A DNA stretch of 64,000 nucleotides, from the NCBI RefSeq assembly GCF_030553075.1, contig NZ_CP130701.1, positions 1,984,001-2,048,000 on the forward strand, written 5' to 3'. Source of the stretch: Halomonas sp. I5-271120 (lineage in GTDB: Bacteria; Pseudomonadota; Gammaproteobacteria; Pseudomonadales; Halomonadaceae). Every line of letters starts with the position of its first letter. Within the stretch, counting starts at the first letter, position 1. This document shows, piece by piece, positions 26,321 to 35,178 of this stretch. The notes below the pieces were generated by a model. It saw nothing but the letters and a program-made list of their open reading frames with translations. It ran no database searches and was not told the origin of the DNA. The position numbers were made by a program, and so were the translations under genes.

Positions 26321-27007
26321 TCAGAGGCCGAGAGCCTCGAGCAGCACCTTGGCCACTGGCTCGGAGGAGGGCGGGTTCTGGCCAGTGATCAGACGGCCAT
26401 CCCGGCGAGTGTAGGGAGTGAAGTCGTCGGCCTTGGAGTAAATGCCGCCGCAGCCGATCAGCGCATCCTCGACTAGTTGCGGAACGATCTCGGTCAGGCC
26501 TACGGCGTCTTCCTCGCCATTAGTGAACCCGGTGACCTCGCGGCCCTTAACCAGCGGCGCGCCTGACTCATCGCGTGCGTTGAGCAGCACGATGGGCGCA
26601 TGGCAGACCGCCGCTACCGGCTTCTGCTGAGCCCAGAAGGTCTCGATCAGGCGGATCGAATCTTTATTGTCGACCAGGTCCCACAGCGGGCCGTGGCCGC
26701 CCGGATAGAAGATGGCGTCGAAGTCGTCGGCCTTCATGTCTGACAGGCGGTGCGTGCTGGCCAGCTTGGCGTTGGCCGCATCGTCCTGCTTGAAGCGACG
26801 GGTTGCGTCGGTCTGGCTGTCTTCCGCGTCACTGGTGGGGTCCAGCGGCGGCTGGCCGCCCAGGGGGGATGCCAGGGTCACCTCGGCGCCGGCATCCAGG
26901 CAGGCATAGTAGGGTGCCGCCAGCTCTTCGAGCCAGAAGCCGGTCTTCTTGCCGGTATCGCCGAGACGGTCGTGAGAGGTCAGTACCATCAGAATACGTT
27001 TGCTCAT
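26321..27007 (-). CDS. DJ-1/PfpI (Hsp31-like) class I glutamine-amidotransferase-like protein
   Basis: 228 residues from MSKRILMVLTSHDRLGDTGK. Nucleophile elbow AAVCHAPIVLL carries the Cys near residue 130, and the upstream Glu lies in TGFWLEELAAPYY; DFDAIFYPGGHGPLWDL precedes the elbow. The layout is that of Hsp31-type glyoxalase III/deglycases. It sits beside an aldo/keto reductase, consistent with methylglyoxal defence, but activity is inferred. GGAGCC precedes the ATG. Confidence 0.9.
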   Translation of the reverse strand: MSKRILMVLTSHDRLGDTGKKTGFWLEELAAPYYACLDAGAEVTLASPLGGQPPLDPTSDAEDSQTDATRRFKQDDAANAKLASTHRLSDMKADDFDAIFYPGGHGPLWDLVDNKDSIRLIETFWAQQKPVAAVCHAPIVLLNARDESGAPLVKGREVTGFTNGEEDAVGLTEIVPQLVEDALIGCGGIYSKADDFTPYTRRDGRLITGQNPPSSEPVAKVLLEALGL

Positions 27008-27217
27008 GTGAGGCTCCTGGTGATGGCTTGGAAAACGGTAACAAGTGATGCCTTGCCGCCCTTGGCGGCGAATTAATGATAGCCATCCTAGAGGCACAGG
27101 CTGTATTCGAGAACTGATGAATACTGACACAAGATATGCGGTATGTGCATATGCTGAACGGGAACCTGGTCCAGCGTGTGCGTCTGCTCGTGAAGTGCTC
27201 TTGAAGGTGGGCCGACT

Positions 27218-27706
27218 TTACAGCCTCGCCCTGTTGCGGTTGCTGCGAGCCTTGCCAAGCCAGAGCGCCAGCAGGGTCAAGGCCAGGCCGACAAGCATCA
27301 GCGCCCAGAGGACCAGCAGCGGTATCTCGAGTCCGCCCAGCGGTCCATCCCGGTAGCTGCCGTGCCATAGCGCACCCTGAACCAGCCAGAAGCCCAGGGC
27401 GCCGATCAGTGACTGGTGCAGATGGCGTATCAGCACGAACCCCCAGGCCAGGCTCCAGCCAATGGCGGCCACCAGCGGACCGGCCGCCAGCCAGCCCAGG
27501 CCCTGTGCCTGCCAGGTGAGGCCCGCGCCCAGCGACAGCCCGGAGATCAGCGCGGCGAGCGCCAGTGAGATCAGACACTCCCTGAGCCAGGCCGGCTGAG
27601 GTGAGGCGGTTGCGGTGGTCGCTGTCGAGGACGCCGTGGCTGTCGAGGACGCCGTGGCTGTCGAGGAAACGTCGGTTGTCGAGAGAGCAAAGGGACGTGG
27701 AGCCAT
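27218..27706 (-). CDS. Four-helix membrane protein with Ser/Thr/Ala repeat N-terminus, unknown
   Basis: 162 residues. The N-terminal 35 residues are a low-complexity STATAS-type repeat encoded by 18-bp tandem DNA repeats. Four hydrophobic segments follow (about 45-62, 68-90, 100-118, 128-150) and a basic end KARSNRNRARL. No family recognised. The start is the first Met of the frame; a start after the repeat (no Met available before the helices) is not obvious. Confidence 0.55.
   Translation of the reverse strand: MAPRPFALSTTDVSSTATASSTATASSTATTATASPQPAWLRECLISLALAALISGLSLGAGLTWQAQGLGWLAAGPLVAAIGWSLAWGFVLIRHLHQSLIGALGFWLVQGALWHGSYRDGPLGGLEIPLLVLWALMLVGLALTLLALWLGKARSNRNRARL
27621..27692. repeat. 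18-bp tandem repeats inside the membrane protein gene
   Basis: Four units of GCTGTCGAGGACGCCGTG type (starts 27621, 27639, 27657, 27675). The first two are identical, the others diverged. The unit is a multiple of three, so copy changes keep the frame and would alter the length of the STATAS stretch. Confidence 0.85.
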
Positions 27707-27850
27707 GAATCACCTGCCAATGAGCGGATTCCAGAGATTACCCCTACAGGGTCCCCATGAGTATGGCAACGTCAGAGCAGTGATGGGGTCTCAAGCGCAA
27801 GCGCGAGGGTGGCTGTCGGATCGCCATGGGTGAGATACACTCGAAGAGCG

Positions 27851-27869
27851 CCACCCCGTTGCGGGGTGG
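27851..27869 (+). promoter_or_regulatory. Strong leader hairpin before the 112-residue gene
   Basis: CCACCCCG-TTG-CGGGGTGG, perfect 8-bp arms and 3-nt loop, 59 bp upstream of the start codon and without a T-run. Possible mRNA leader structure or the terminator of an unseen transcript. Confidence 0.4.
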
Positions 27870-27928
27870 TCGGCAAATACGGCAAAACGCTCGTTGGCAA
27901 GACAACAATTCCCTTAAAAGGAGCCGAG

Positions 27929-28267
27929 ATGCAGCCGCTTAGCTATTACTACGTCAATGTACTGGAAGCGATGGAGAAGCCCTGCGACGTTCCCGCCGCA
28001 GAGCGCCAGGAAGGCTTCGACCTGCTCTATCAGCAGGGCGGGCGAGTGGAGATCGACCTCATGCAGCAGGCCGAAGAGGCCCTGGCCCAGGGCACGCCCT
28101 TCCACTGGCACGAGGCGATCGACGCCGAGCAGCAGGCCAAGCTGCGCCGCGCTCTCGAGGATCAGGACCCGGCCAAGATTCACAAGCTTCTCCACCGCAA
28201 CGGCTATGCCAGCATCCTCTATCACCACGCCCGCACCCACTTCCCCGCGGTGCCCGGCGCTGCCTGA
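27929..28267 (+). CDS. Conserved-looking hypothetical protein, 112 residues
   Basis: MQPLSYYYVNVLEAMEKPCD: soluble, acidic and alpha-helical by composition, His-rich near the end (KLLHRNGYASILYHHARTHF). AAAAGGAG lies 7 nt before the ATG and a clean terminator follows, so it is a real monocistronic gene. I do not recognise the family and assign no function. Confidence 0.7.
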   Translation: MQPLSYYYVNVLEAMEKPCDVPAAERQEGFDLLYQQGGRVEIDLMQQAEEALAQGTPFHWHEAIDAEQQAKLRRALEDQDPAKIHKLLHRNGYASILYHHARTHFPAVPGAA

Positions 28268-28316
28268 CGGCTCCCGCGTCCGCTGAAGGGCGCTAACGGG
28301 GCTTCACATCGAACGT

Positions 28317-28348
28317 AAAAAAGAGACCGCCTCGGCGGTCTCTTTTTA
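28317..28348. terminator. Rho-independent terminator
   Basis: A-run, AGAGACCGCC, loop TC, GGCGGTCTCT, T-run. Placed between the 112-residue gene and the end of the aldehyde dehydrogenase operon, so it can serve both. Confidence 0.9.
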
Positions 28349-28411
28349 TGTGCGAGCAAGGTTGGCCGGACGGTCGCTTGGCAGCCTCACTTCTGAGCTT
28401 AGGGGCCGGGC

Positions 28412-29857
28412 TCAGGCCGGCCCGACGATGTGCTTGACCTCGAGATAGCCGGCAAGTCCCCAGGGGCCCAGCTCGCGACCGATGCCGCTGATACCGAAGC
28501 CGCCCCAGCCGGTCTCGGGCAGCACCAGCTGCTCGGTATTGAACCAGATGCTGCCGGCCTTGAGGGCGCGGCCGACGCGCTTGGCGCGCTCGGCGTCGCC
28601 GCTGATCACGGTGGCGGCGAGGCCAAACGCCGAGTCGTTGGCGAGCGCAATCGCCTCTTCTTCGCTTGCCACGCTCCTTGAGCACAGCACCGGGCCGAAG
28701 ATTTCCTCGCGCCACAGGCGACTATCGGTAGGCACGTCGCGATACAGCGTCGGTGCCAGGAAGTAGCCCTGACCCGGCAGGGTGCGATGGCGGGCATCGC
28801 GGACGGCCTCGAGCCCTTCGCGTTCGGCCAGCGCCAGATAGGACTGCACGGCATCGCGTTGACGGGCGCTGGTCATCGGGCCCATGTCGATGGCCTCATC
28901 CAGCGGGTTGCCCAGCGTCAGCGCATCGATACGCTCGCAAAGGGCGGCATACAGCGATTCGCTGATCGCTTCATGGACGATCAGTCGCGAGGTGGCCGAG
29001 CAGATCTGGCCGCTGTTGAAGAAGATGCCGGCCATCACCCAGTCGGCGGCCTGCGAGACGTCGGCATCGTCGAGCACCAGGATCGGCGACTTGCCACCGA
29101 GCTCCAGCGAGACGCCGCGTGCGCCCCGGGCGGCGGCCTGCATGACCTTCTCGCCGACTGCGTTGCTGCCGGTGAAGGAGAGCTTGTCGATGCCGGGATG
29201 CTGGGTCAGGGGGATCCCGATGCCGTCGCCGTCACCGTTCAGCAGGTTGAGCACGCCGGCGGGCAGGCCGATCTCGAGGGCGATCTCGGCCAGGGCCAGC
29301 TCGGGCAGCGGCGTGACTTCCGACGGCTTGAAGACTGCGGTGCAGCCGGCGGCCAGCGCCGGGGCGAGCTTCCAGGCGCTGGTCACCAGCGGGAAGTTCC
29401 AGGGCGCGATCAGGCCGACCACGCCAGCGGGGTCTTCATAGCAGCGGGCTTCGACGCCGGCCATGGCGTGTTCCACCAGGCGTCCCTGCCGGGCCTCCAG
29501 GGCGCGAGCCTGACCGGCATAGTAGCGGTAGCAGGCGATGGCATCGTCCAGGTCGATGCCGGCTTCCATCAGCGCCTTGCCGTTGTTGGTGGACGAGAGC
29601 CTGATCAGCGCCTCGCGGCGTGCGCTCAGGGCCTCGGCAAAGGCGTCCAGGTAGTCTCCGCGTGCATCACCGCCAAGGACTTCCCAGGCCGGCTGCGCCT
29701 GGCGAGCCGCGCTGACGGCGGCCTCGACATCGGCCGCATCACCGGCGGTGACCTCGGCGATCACCTCTTCGCGAAACGGGTCCATGACGGCCAGTCGGCG
29801 CTGCCCGTGACTGGCCACCCAATGATTATTGATGAACTGCTGGTCGAGCTTTTGCAT
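28412..29857 (-). CDS. Aldehyde dehydrogenase, probable 4-guanidinobutyraldehyde dehydrogenase
   Basis: 481 residues from MQKLDQQFINNHWVAS behind GGAGCG. NAD-binding APWNFPLVTSAWKLAPAL near 145, catalytic Glu in LELGGKSPILVL near 250 and catalytic Cys in FNSGQICSATSRLIV near 286. It resembles the aminoaldehyde/betaine aldehyde dehydrogenase branch, which handles positively charged aldehydes. As the last gene of an operon with aruI and gbuA, the natural substrate is 4-guanidinobutyraldehyde, giving 4-guanidinobutyrate. Betaine aldehyde is an alternative, but no choline dehydrogenase lies beside it. Confidence 0.85.
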   Translation of the reverse strand: MQKLDQQFINNHWVASHGQRRLAVMDPFREEVIAEVTAGDAADVEAAVSAARQAQPAWEVLGGDARGDYLDAFAEALSARREALIRLSSTNNGKALMEAGIDLDDAIACYRYYAGQARALEARQGRLVEHAMAGVEARCYEDPAGVVGLIAPWNFPLVTSAWKLAPALAAGCTAVFKPSEVTPLPELALAEIALEIGLPAGVLNLLNGDGDGIGIPLTQHPGIDKLSFTGSNAVGEKVMQAAARGARGVSLELGGKSPILVLDDADVSQAADWVMAGIFFNSGQICSATSRLIVHEAISESLYAALCERIDALTLGNPLDEAIDMGPMTSARQRDAVQSYLALAEREGLEAVRDARHRTLPGQGYFLAPTLYRDVPTDSRLWREEIFGPVLCSRSVASEEEAIALANDSAFGLAATVISGDAERAKRVGRALKAGSIWFNTEQLVLPETGWGGFGISGIGRELGPWGLAGYLEVKHIVGPA

Positions 29858-29867
29858 GACGCGCTCC

Positions 29868-29897
29868 GTCATAGGTAGAGATGTCATAGGTCGTGAT
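29868..29897. repeat. 15-bp tandem duplication of the MBL gene's end, stop included
   Basis: GTCATAGGTAGAGAT (29868) and GTCATAGGTCGTGAT (29883), 13 of 15 identical. The second copy holds the last codons and TGA of the MBL hydrolase. The first places another in-frame TGA 15 nt downstream, close to the start of the aldehyde dehydrogenase. Confidence 0.75.
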
Positions 29898-30633
29898 GGG
29901 CAAGCCAGTCGTCGATCATGGTGTTCAGGCGCTCACCCGAAAAACTCGGGAAGTGGCCGCCGTGAACGACGCGGGCCGGCAGGGCGCGCAGGCGCCGCAT
30001 GCTGGCGGCATAGTCATCGAGGTTGCTGTGCCAGGCGTCCTCGATCAGCGGGCCGTCATAGACCAGGTCACCAGAGATCAGGGTGGCGCTGGCGGCTTCC
30101 CAAAGCGCGATGCCGCCGGGCGAGTGGCCCGGCGTGTGAATCACCTCGAAGCGCCGGTCGCCCAGATCGATGACGTCGCCGTCTTCGAGGTGGGCGATCT
30201 TGGGCGGTACGGGGATGCGGTAGCCGCTGTGCGCATAGGGCGACGGGGGCAGGGCATCGAACATCTCGTCATTCAGAAACGCGTCGGCCAGGGTGCGGGC
30301 ATTGTCCGGCGCGGCGAGGATGTCGGCCTCGGCGGCATGCACGTGGCAGCAGTCGAACTCGCTGGCCGCCCCGATATGATCGAAGTGGGTGTGGCTGGCC
30401 ACGCCGACTAGGTCGCGTTCGGCGAGCAGAGCAACATGCCGGCGCAGGGGGACGGCGCCCAGGCCGAAGTCAACCAGCAGGTCGCGATCGCGTCCGCGCA
30501 CATGCCAGAGATTGCAGCGGAAGAACGGCTTGATCCATGGCTCGTCGATCAGCGTGATGCCATCACTCAGGCGCTGGGTGCGATACCACTGATCCGGCGC
30601 GATGCGCTCGAGGTGTGACGTTGCTGAACTCAT
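29884..30633 (-). CDS. MBL-fold metallo-hydrolase
   Basis: 249 residues from MSSATSHLERIAPDQWY. Metal motif SHTHFDHIGA (HxHxDH) near residue 82, then HTPGHSPGGIALW near 165 and SGDLVYDG near 183, then a final HGGH. Binuclear zinc hydrolase, substrate unknown. It overlaps the NCS1 permease stop by ATGA and sits within the guanidino operon, so it may hydrolyse an intermediate, lactam or ester in that pathway (inference). Confidence 0.88.
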   Translation of the reverse strand: MSSATSHLERIAPDQWYRTQRLSDGITLIDEPWIKPFFRCNLWHVRGRDRDLLVDFGLGAVPLRRHVALLAERDLVGVASHTHFDHIGAASEFDCCHVHAAEADILAAPDNARTLADAFLNDEMFDALPPSPYAHSGYRIPVPPKIAHLEDGDVIDLGDRRFEVIHTPGHSPGGIALWEAASATLISGDLVYDGPLIEDAWHSNLDDYAASMRRLRALPARVVHGGHFPSFSGERLNTMIDDWLAHHDL

Positions 30634-31946
30634 GCTTCGACCCTTTGCTGGCGCTTGGTCAGCTTGCTGACGACGAAGTAGAGCGCCCCGGTCAGCACGA
30701 ACACCGGCAATGAGGCGCCGAAGCTCAGCGGCGAGACCCAGTTCCAGTAGTAGGCGAGCACCGCCCCGACCACGTAACAACCGAGCGCCTGCGGATTGAT
30801 CGCCGGCAGGGTCGCGGCGTCAGTGATCAGGTGCTTGGGCGTGTAGCGCTCGCGGCCGACCAGGAAGTAGTCGACGATCATCAGCGAGAAGGCCGGGATA
30901 AAGACGCTGCCGATGATCAGCAGGAAGGTCTGGAACTGGTCGAGGATGCCCGGAATCAGCGAGCCCAGTACCGAGATGACGCCGATGATGAGGGCCGGCT
31001 TCCAGAAGGGGCTGTGGGTGCGCACGCTCATGTACGACAGGGTCGCGCTGTAGACGCACATCACGTTGGTGGTCAGCACCGAGAAGAAGATCACCAAAGC
31101 GGCGGGCAGCCCGAAGCCGAAGCTGCTCAGCAGCTGGGTCGGGTCATAGGTCTGCGGGAAACCGATCGAGACCGACAGGGCCGAGACCGTGGCACCGAGG
31201 CCCATGGCGATCAGGGTGGCCGTGACATAGCCGCTCCAGGTGCCGAGTACCGCGGCCTTGGGCGAGCGGCAGTGGCGGTTGTAGTCGGCGGCCAGCGGAA
31301 TCCACGAAAAGGCGGTGGCGATGATGATATCGAAGGCCACGCCGGCACCGAGGGCGCCCGTCGCTTCCATGTCGGTGATCGAGGGCAGGTCGTAGTTGCT
31401 TGCCAGGGCGAAGACCACCACCCCGGACAGCACCAGCATCAGCACGGCGGCGAGCTTTTCGGCCTTCTCGATGCCCAGGTGACCGCGCAGGGTGATCATC
31501 ACTACCAATGCCTCGCAGAGCACCGTGAACAGCGCGACGTTGGAATAGCCGGTCAGGCTGGACACCGCATAGTCGAGGCTCATGCCGGCCAGCAGCGCCT
31601 GGATCCAGCTCCAGGCGACCAGCGCGAACAGATTGACCCAGGCGGGGAACATCGCCCCCAGGCGCCCGAAGGTGCCGCGCGCCAGCACCATGGTGGTCAT
31701 GCCGGTCTGTTGGCCCATCAGGCCGATCAGTACCAGCGGAATGATGCCGACCGCGGAGCCGATCAGCACCAGCAGCATGGCATGCAGGAAGCTCAGGTTA
31801 GGCACCAGCAGCATGCCGGTCAGGATGGTGGTGACCACCACGTTGGCACCCAGCCACAGGGCGAAGGTGCCAGGCATGCCCAGGCTGCGTTCGACGTTAT
31901 CGGCGGACAGGGTGTCCTGGCCGAAGGGAGACGAGGATTGGCTCAT
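30630..31946 (-). CDS. NCS1-family (CodB-like) permease
   Basis: Inner-membrane nucleobase-cation symporter of 438 residues with about 12 helices. N-terminal ERSLGMPGTFALWLGAN and VLARGTFGRLGAMFPAWVN mark the family, as does SWIPLAADYNRHCRSP in the middle. NCS1 members take up cytosine, hydantoins, purines and similar nitrogen compounds; here the operon suggests a guanidino or related compound. AAGGA precedes an AACAACAATG start, a possible Hfq/Crc site. Confidence 0.88.
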   Translation of the reverse strand: MSQSSSPFGQDTLSADNVERSLGMPGTFALWLGANVVVTTILTGMLLVPNLSFLHAMLLVLIGSAVGIIPLVLIGLMGQQTGMTTMVLARGTFGRLGAMFPAWVNLFALVAWSWIQALLAGMSLDYAVSSLTGYSNVALFTVLCEALVVMITLRGHLGIEKAEKLAAVLMLVLSGVVVFALASNYDLPSITDMEATGALGAGVAFDIIIATAFSWIPLAADYNRHCRSPKAAVLGTWSGYVTATLIAMGLGATVSALSVSIGFPQTYDPTQLLSSFGFGLPAALVIFFSVLTTNVMCVYSATLSYMSVRTHSPFWKPALIIGVISVLGSLIPGILDQFQTFLLIIGSVFIPAFSLMIVDYFLVGRERYTPKHLITDAATLPAINPQALGCYVVGAVLAYYWNWVSPLSFGASLPVFVLTGALYFVVSKLTKRQQRVEA

Positions 31947-31953
31947 TGTTGTT
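31946..31953 (-). promoter_or_regulatory. AACAACAA motif at the NCS1 permease start (Hfq/Crc-like)
   Basis: AACAACAA overlaps the first base of the ATG on the minus strand. It fits the AAnAAnAA catabolite-repression target of Hfq/Crc known from Pseudomonas. Confidence 0.45.
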
Positions 31954-32027
31954 TTCCTTATCGAGGGATGGGATGAAGGGATGGTGCGGGATGTTTCGAT
32001 GCCACGGATACGTTCAGGTCGAGACCA

Positions 32028-33662
32028 TCAGCCGGCGGACCAGCGATGGGCATCTATCTCGATCAGCAGAGGGCCCTGTTCGGGGCGCTGCGCTAGTGCC
32101 TTGGCCAGGCTTGCAGGGTCGTCGGCCCGAGTGGCCAGGCAGCCAAAGCCGCTTGCCAGGGTCTGGAACTCGGGGGCATGCAGGTTGACGCCGATAGGGG
32201 TGACGCCGTTAGCGGCCATGTAGCGACGAATTTCTTCGTAGCCGCCGTTGTGCCACAAAAGGATCACCACCGGCAGGCGTTCCTCCACAGCGGTGGCGAT
32301 CTCCGCGAGGGTGAACATCACGCCGCCATCGCCGACCAGCGCCACCACCGGCAGGTCCGGGCGAGCCAGCTTGGCGCCGAGGGCGGCGGGCAGGCCATAG
32401 CCGAGAGTGCCGTAGCCTGTCGAGGCGTTGAAGAAGCGCCGCGGCTCGGACTTGGCGACCAGGTGATTGGCGGCGTAGACCGGTGCGCAGGAGTCGCCGA
32501 CGAGGATCGCCTCGGGCATCACCTCGGCGAGCGTTTCGAACAGCGGCACGAAGGGCGCGAACGCCGGGTCCTGCTCTAGCGCCAGGGCTTCCATCGTCGC
32601 GGCGGTGCGCAGGTGTCCCTGTCGCGACAGGGCGGTCGGGAAGTGGGCCAGCAGAGCGTTAAGGGTGGCGCCGGCATCGGCGATCAGGCCAAGGGAGAGC
32701 GACTGATTGCGCACCAGCTGCTCGGGGTCGAGATCGACGCGGATCAGCCGACCCGTCAGCAGGAAGCCATCGTCGAACACCACATCGTAGTCGGTCTCGC
32801 CAAGCTCGGTACCGATGGCGAGAATGACATCGGCGTTACGGGCCAGCTCGCGCACGGCGGGCAGGGCGGCGTTGGCCCCCAGGTCAAGCGGGTGTCGCGG
32901 CGAGCGGCCATCGCTGCCTTCGCCCTCGCTTTTGCCACAGCCCAGCAGCCCCTTGGCGTTGATGGTGGTGACGGTGGGGGCGTCCAGGCGTTCGACCAGC
33001 GCGCGGGCCGCCTCAGGCGCTGAGGCGCAGCCACCGCCCAGCAGGACCAGCGGGCGCTCGGCTTCATGCAGCCAAGCGGCGGCGGTGGCGAGCCCCGCCG
33101 GGTCCGGTGCCGGGCGATGAATGATCGGTGCGCTCCACTGGGTGGGTACTGCCACCGGCGCATCGAACAGGTCGATGGGAATCTCGATATGCACCGGCCC
33201 CGGGCGCATGCCTTCGAAGACCGCGAAGGCCCGGGCCAACACCTCCGGCAGGGCCGCCGGGTCGAGCAGGGTATGGCTGAAGCGGGCGACGCCGGCCAGC
33301 AGCTGCTGCTGGCTCGGCAACTCGTGCAGCCGACCCTGGCCGCGACCCAGGGTGTCGCGGCGATTGACGCTCGAGATCACCAGCATCGGCACCGAGTCCG
33401 CCAGTGCCTGACCCATCGCCGTGGCGATGTTGGTCATGCCGGGGCCGGTGATGATGAAGCAGACCCCCGGCTTGCCGGTGGCTCGCGCATAGCCGTCGGC
33501 CATGAAGCCGGCGCCCTGTTCGTGGCGCGGCGTGACGTGGCGCAGGCCGCTGTCGGCGAGGCCCCGGTAGAGCTCGACGGTATGCACGCCGGGAATGCCG
33601 AAGACGGTATCGGCGCCGTAACGGTCGCGCAGCAGGGCGATGAGAAGGTCGGCACAGGTCAT
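32028..33662 (-). CDS. aruI: ThDP-dependent 5-guanidino-2-oxopentanoate decarboxylase (AruI-like)
   Basis: Decarboxylates 2-ketoarginine to 4-guanidinobutyraldehyde and CO2. 544 residues from MTCADLLIALLRDRYGADTV behind GAGGAG. N-terminal GIPGVHTVELYRGLADSG and PRHEQGAGFMADGYAR (catalytic Glu near residue 50) match AruI proteins closely; the C-terminal ThDP site is GDGGVMFTLAEIAT followed by LLWHNGGYEEI. Acetolactate-synthase-type three-domain fold. It lies between yjiH-like and NCS1 genes in the gbuA operon. The aminotransferase (AruH) that would make its substrate is not in the window. Confidence 0.88.
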   Translation of the reverse strand: MTCADLLIALLRDRYGADTVFGIPGVHTVELYRGLADSGLRHVTPRHEQGAGFMADGYARATGKPGVCFIITGPGMTNIATAMGQALADSVPMLVISSVNRRDTLGRGQGRLHELPSQQQLLAGVARFSHTLLDPAALPEVLARAFAVFEGMRPGPVHIEIPIDLFDAPVAVPTQWSAPIIHRPAPDPAGLATAAAWLHEAERPLVLLGGGCASAPEAARALVERLDAPTVTTINAKGLLGCGKSEGEGSDGRSPRHPLDLGANAALPAVRELARNADVILAIGTELGETDYDVVFDDGFLLTGRLIRVDLDPEQLVRNQSLSLGLIADAGATLNALLAHFPTALSRQGHLRTAATMEALALEQDPAFAPFVPLFETLAEVMPEAILVGDSCAPVYAANHLVAKSEPRRFFNASTGYGTLGYGLPAALGAKLARPDLPVVALVGDGGVMFTLAEIATAVEERLPVVILLWHNGGYEEIRRYMAANGVTPIGVNLHAPEFQTLASGFGCLATRADDPASLAKALAQRPEQGPLLIEIDAHRWSAG

Positions 33663-33673
33663 CGTGGAACTCC

Positions 33674-35059
33674 TCAAAAGACGAAGACGTGGGCGATCAG
33701 GGCAATGATCGGCAGAGTGATGGCGGTGCGCAGCAGGAAAATGACCACCAGTTCCCAGAGCTTCAGCGGGATCTTCGACTTGAGCAGCAGGGCGCCGATT
33801 TCCGACATATAGATCAGTTGGGTCAGCGATAGGCAGGCGATCACGAAGCGGGTCAGTTCGCTATCGATGTCCTTGGCCAGCACCGCCGGCAGGAACATGT
33901 CGGCGAAGCCCACTAGCGTCGCCGGCGCGGCGGCCGCGGCTTCGGGAATCTGCAGCCACTCGAGTACCGGCACCATCGGGTAGGAAAGCCAGGTGAACAG
34001 CGGCGTGAATTCGGCGAGCACCAGGGCCACGGTGCCGATGGCGATCACCAGCGGCAACAGGCCGAGGAAGATGTCGGCGACGTTAAACAGCGCGACACGA
34101 GCCAGCGCGCGGGGGCCGGGGGCGGTTTCGGCGCGTGCCACGGCGATGCTCAGGCTGTAGCGGAAAAGGCCCATGTCGCCGGTGCTTTCTTCGGCGATCT
34201 GGCAGCCGACCGGTTCATGGTAGGTATTCGCCTTGCGTGACAGCGGCGGCAGGCGCGGGACGATGATCGCCGCGATAAGTCCCGAGACCACTACGGTCAG
34301 ATAGAACGGCACGAACAGGTGGTTGATGCCGATGAAGCTGGTCACCAGCAGGGCGAAGGCGATCGACACGATCGAGAAGTTGGTGGCGATGGCCGCCGCT
34401 TCGCGCTGGTTATAGTAGCCCTGCTCGTACTGCTGAGTGGTGATCAGCACCCCTACGGTGCCGGAGCCCATCCAGGACGCGGTGGCGTCGATGGCGCTGC
34501 GGCCGGGCAGGCCGAAGATCATCCGAAACGGCTTGCGCACCAGGCTGCCGATGAACTCCATGAAGCCGAAGTCGACCAGCAGCGGCAGCAGAATCGCCGC
34601 GAAGAAGAAGAACGTCAGCAGCACCGGTGCCAGGTCGTTGAGCATCACGCCGCCGGTATAGGAGGCGGTGATGAACGCAGGGCCGACCTGGAAGTAGGTC
34701 ATCAGCGCGAACAGCGCGCCGAGGCCACGCATGCCAAACCACAGCGGCGCCACATCGAAGAGCTCCTTGCCGATGCCCTGCTTGCCCCAAGCGGGTTTGG
34801 CGAGCTTGACCACGGCGGTGAGGACCACCGACAGGCAGAGCACGAACACCGCGATGGCGGGCAGGGCGTCGCCCAGTGCCGCCTTCAGGCCATCGGCCAT
34901 CAGCCCCATGCCGATGTTGATGGAGTCGTTGACCGAAAAGGGCACCAGAAACAGACCGACCCCGAGCAACGAAGGAATCAGAAATTTCAGTAGCCCTCGG
35001 CGGTTCAGCGGCTCGGGGTGGGTGGCAATCTCGTCGGTTGCGTCTAGTGATGAAGACAT
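33674..35059 (-). CDS. YjiH-family membrane protein (nucleoside-recognition/Gate domain)
   Basis: 461 residues, about 11 hydrophobic segments, starting MSSSLDATDEIATHPEPLNR. It contains LLVDFGFMEFIGSLVRKPFR and the GSGTVGVLITTQQYEQGYYN stretch typical of YjiH. Probable transporter of unknown substrate. In relatives it accompanies agmatinase-like genes, so export or import of a guanidino compound, urea or GABA is plausible. Only 11 bp separate it from aruI. Confidence 0.8.
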   Translation of the reverse strand: MSSSLDATDEIATHPEPLNRRGLLKFLIPSLLGVGLFLVPFSVNDSINIGMGLMADGLKAALGDALPAIAVFVLCLSVVLTAVVKLAKPAWGKQGIGKELFDVAPLWFGMRGLGALFALMTYFQVGPAFITASYTGGVMLNDLAPVLLTFFFFAAILLPLLVDFGFMEFIGSLVRKPFRMIFGLPGRSAIDATASWMGSGTVGVLITTQQYEQGYYNQREAAAIATNFSIVSIAFALLVTSFIGINHLFVPFYLTVVVSGLIAAIIVPRLPPLSRKANTYHEPVGCQIAEESTGDMGLFRYSLSIAVARAETAPGPRALARVALFNVADIFLGLLPLVIAIGTVALVLAEFTPLFTWLSYPMVPVLEWLQIPEAAAAAPATLVGFADMFLPAVLAKDIDSELTRFVIACLSLTQLIYMSEIGALLLKSKIPLKLWELVVIFLLRTAITLPIIALIAHVFVF

Positions 35060-35153
35060 GAGGTGTTCCCTATTGGAGTTGTAATGGGCTTAGGGTGTTG
35101 GGTGTGTCATTCAGACGTGGCGGCCAGGGGCTTGCCGCTGGCCGAGTCAGTGG

Positions 35154-35174
35154 TGACGTCTCTTGAGGACGTCA
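35154..35174 (-). promoter_or_regulatory. Inverted repeat just after gbuA
   Basis: TGACGTC-TCTTGAG-GACGTCA, 7-bp arms, starting 5 nt past the gbuA stop on the minus strand, without a T-run. Together with a second imperfect IR (CGGCCAG ... CTGGCCG, about 35120-35143) it could lower read-through or stabilise the gbuA end of the mRNA. Confidence 0.4.
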
Positions 35175-35178
35175 GCCG

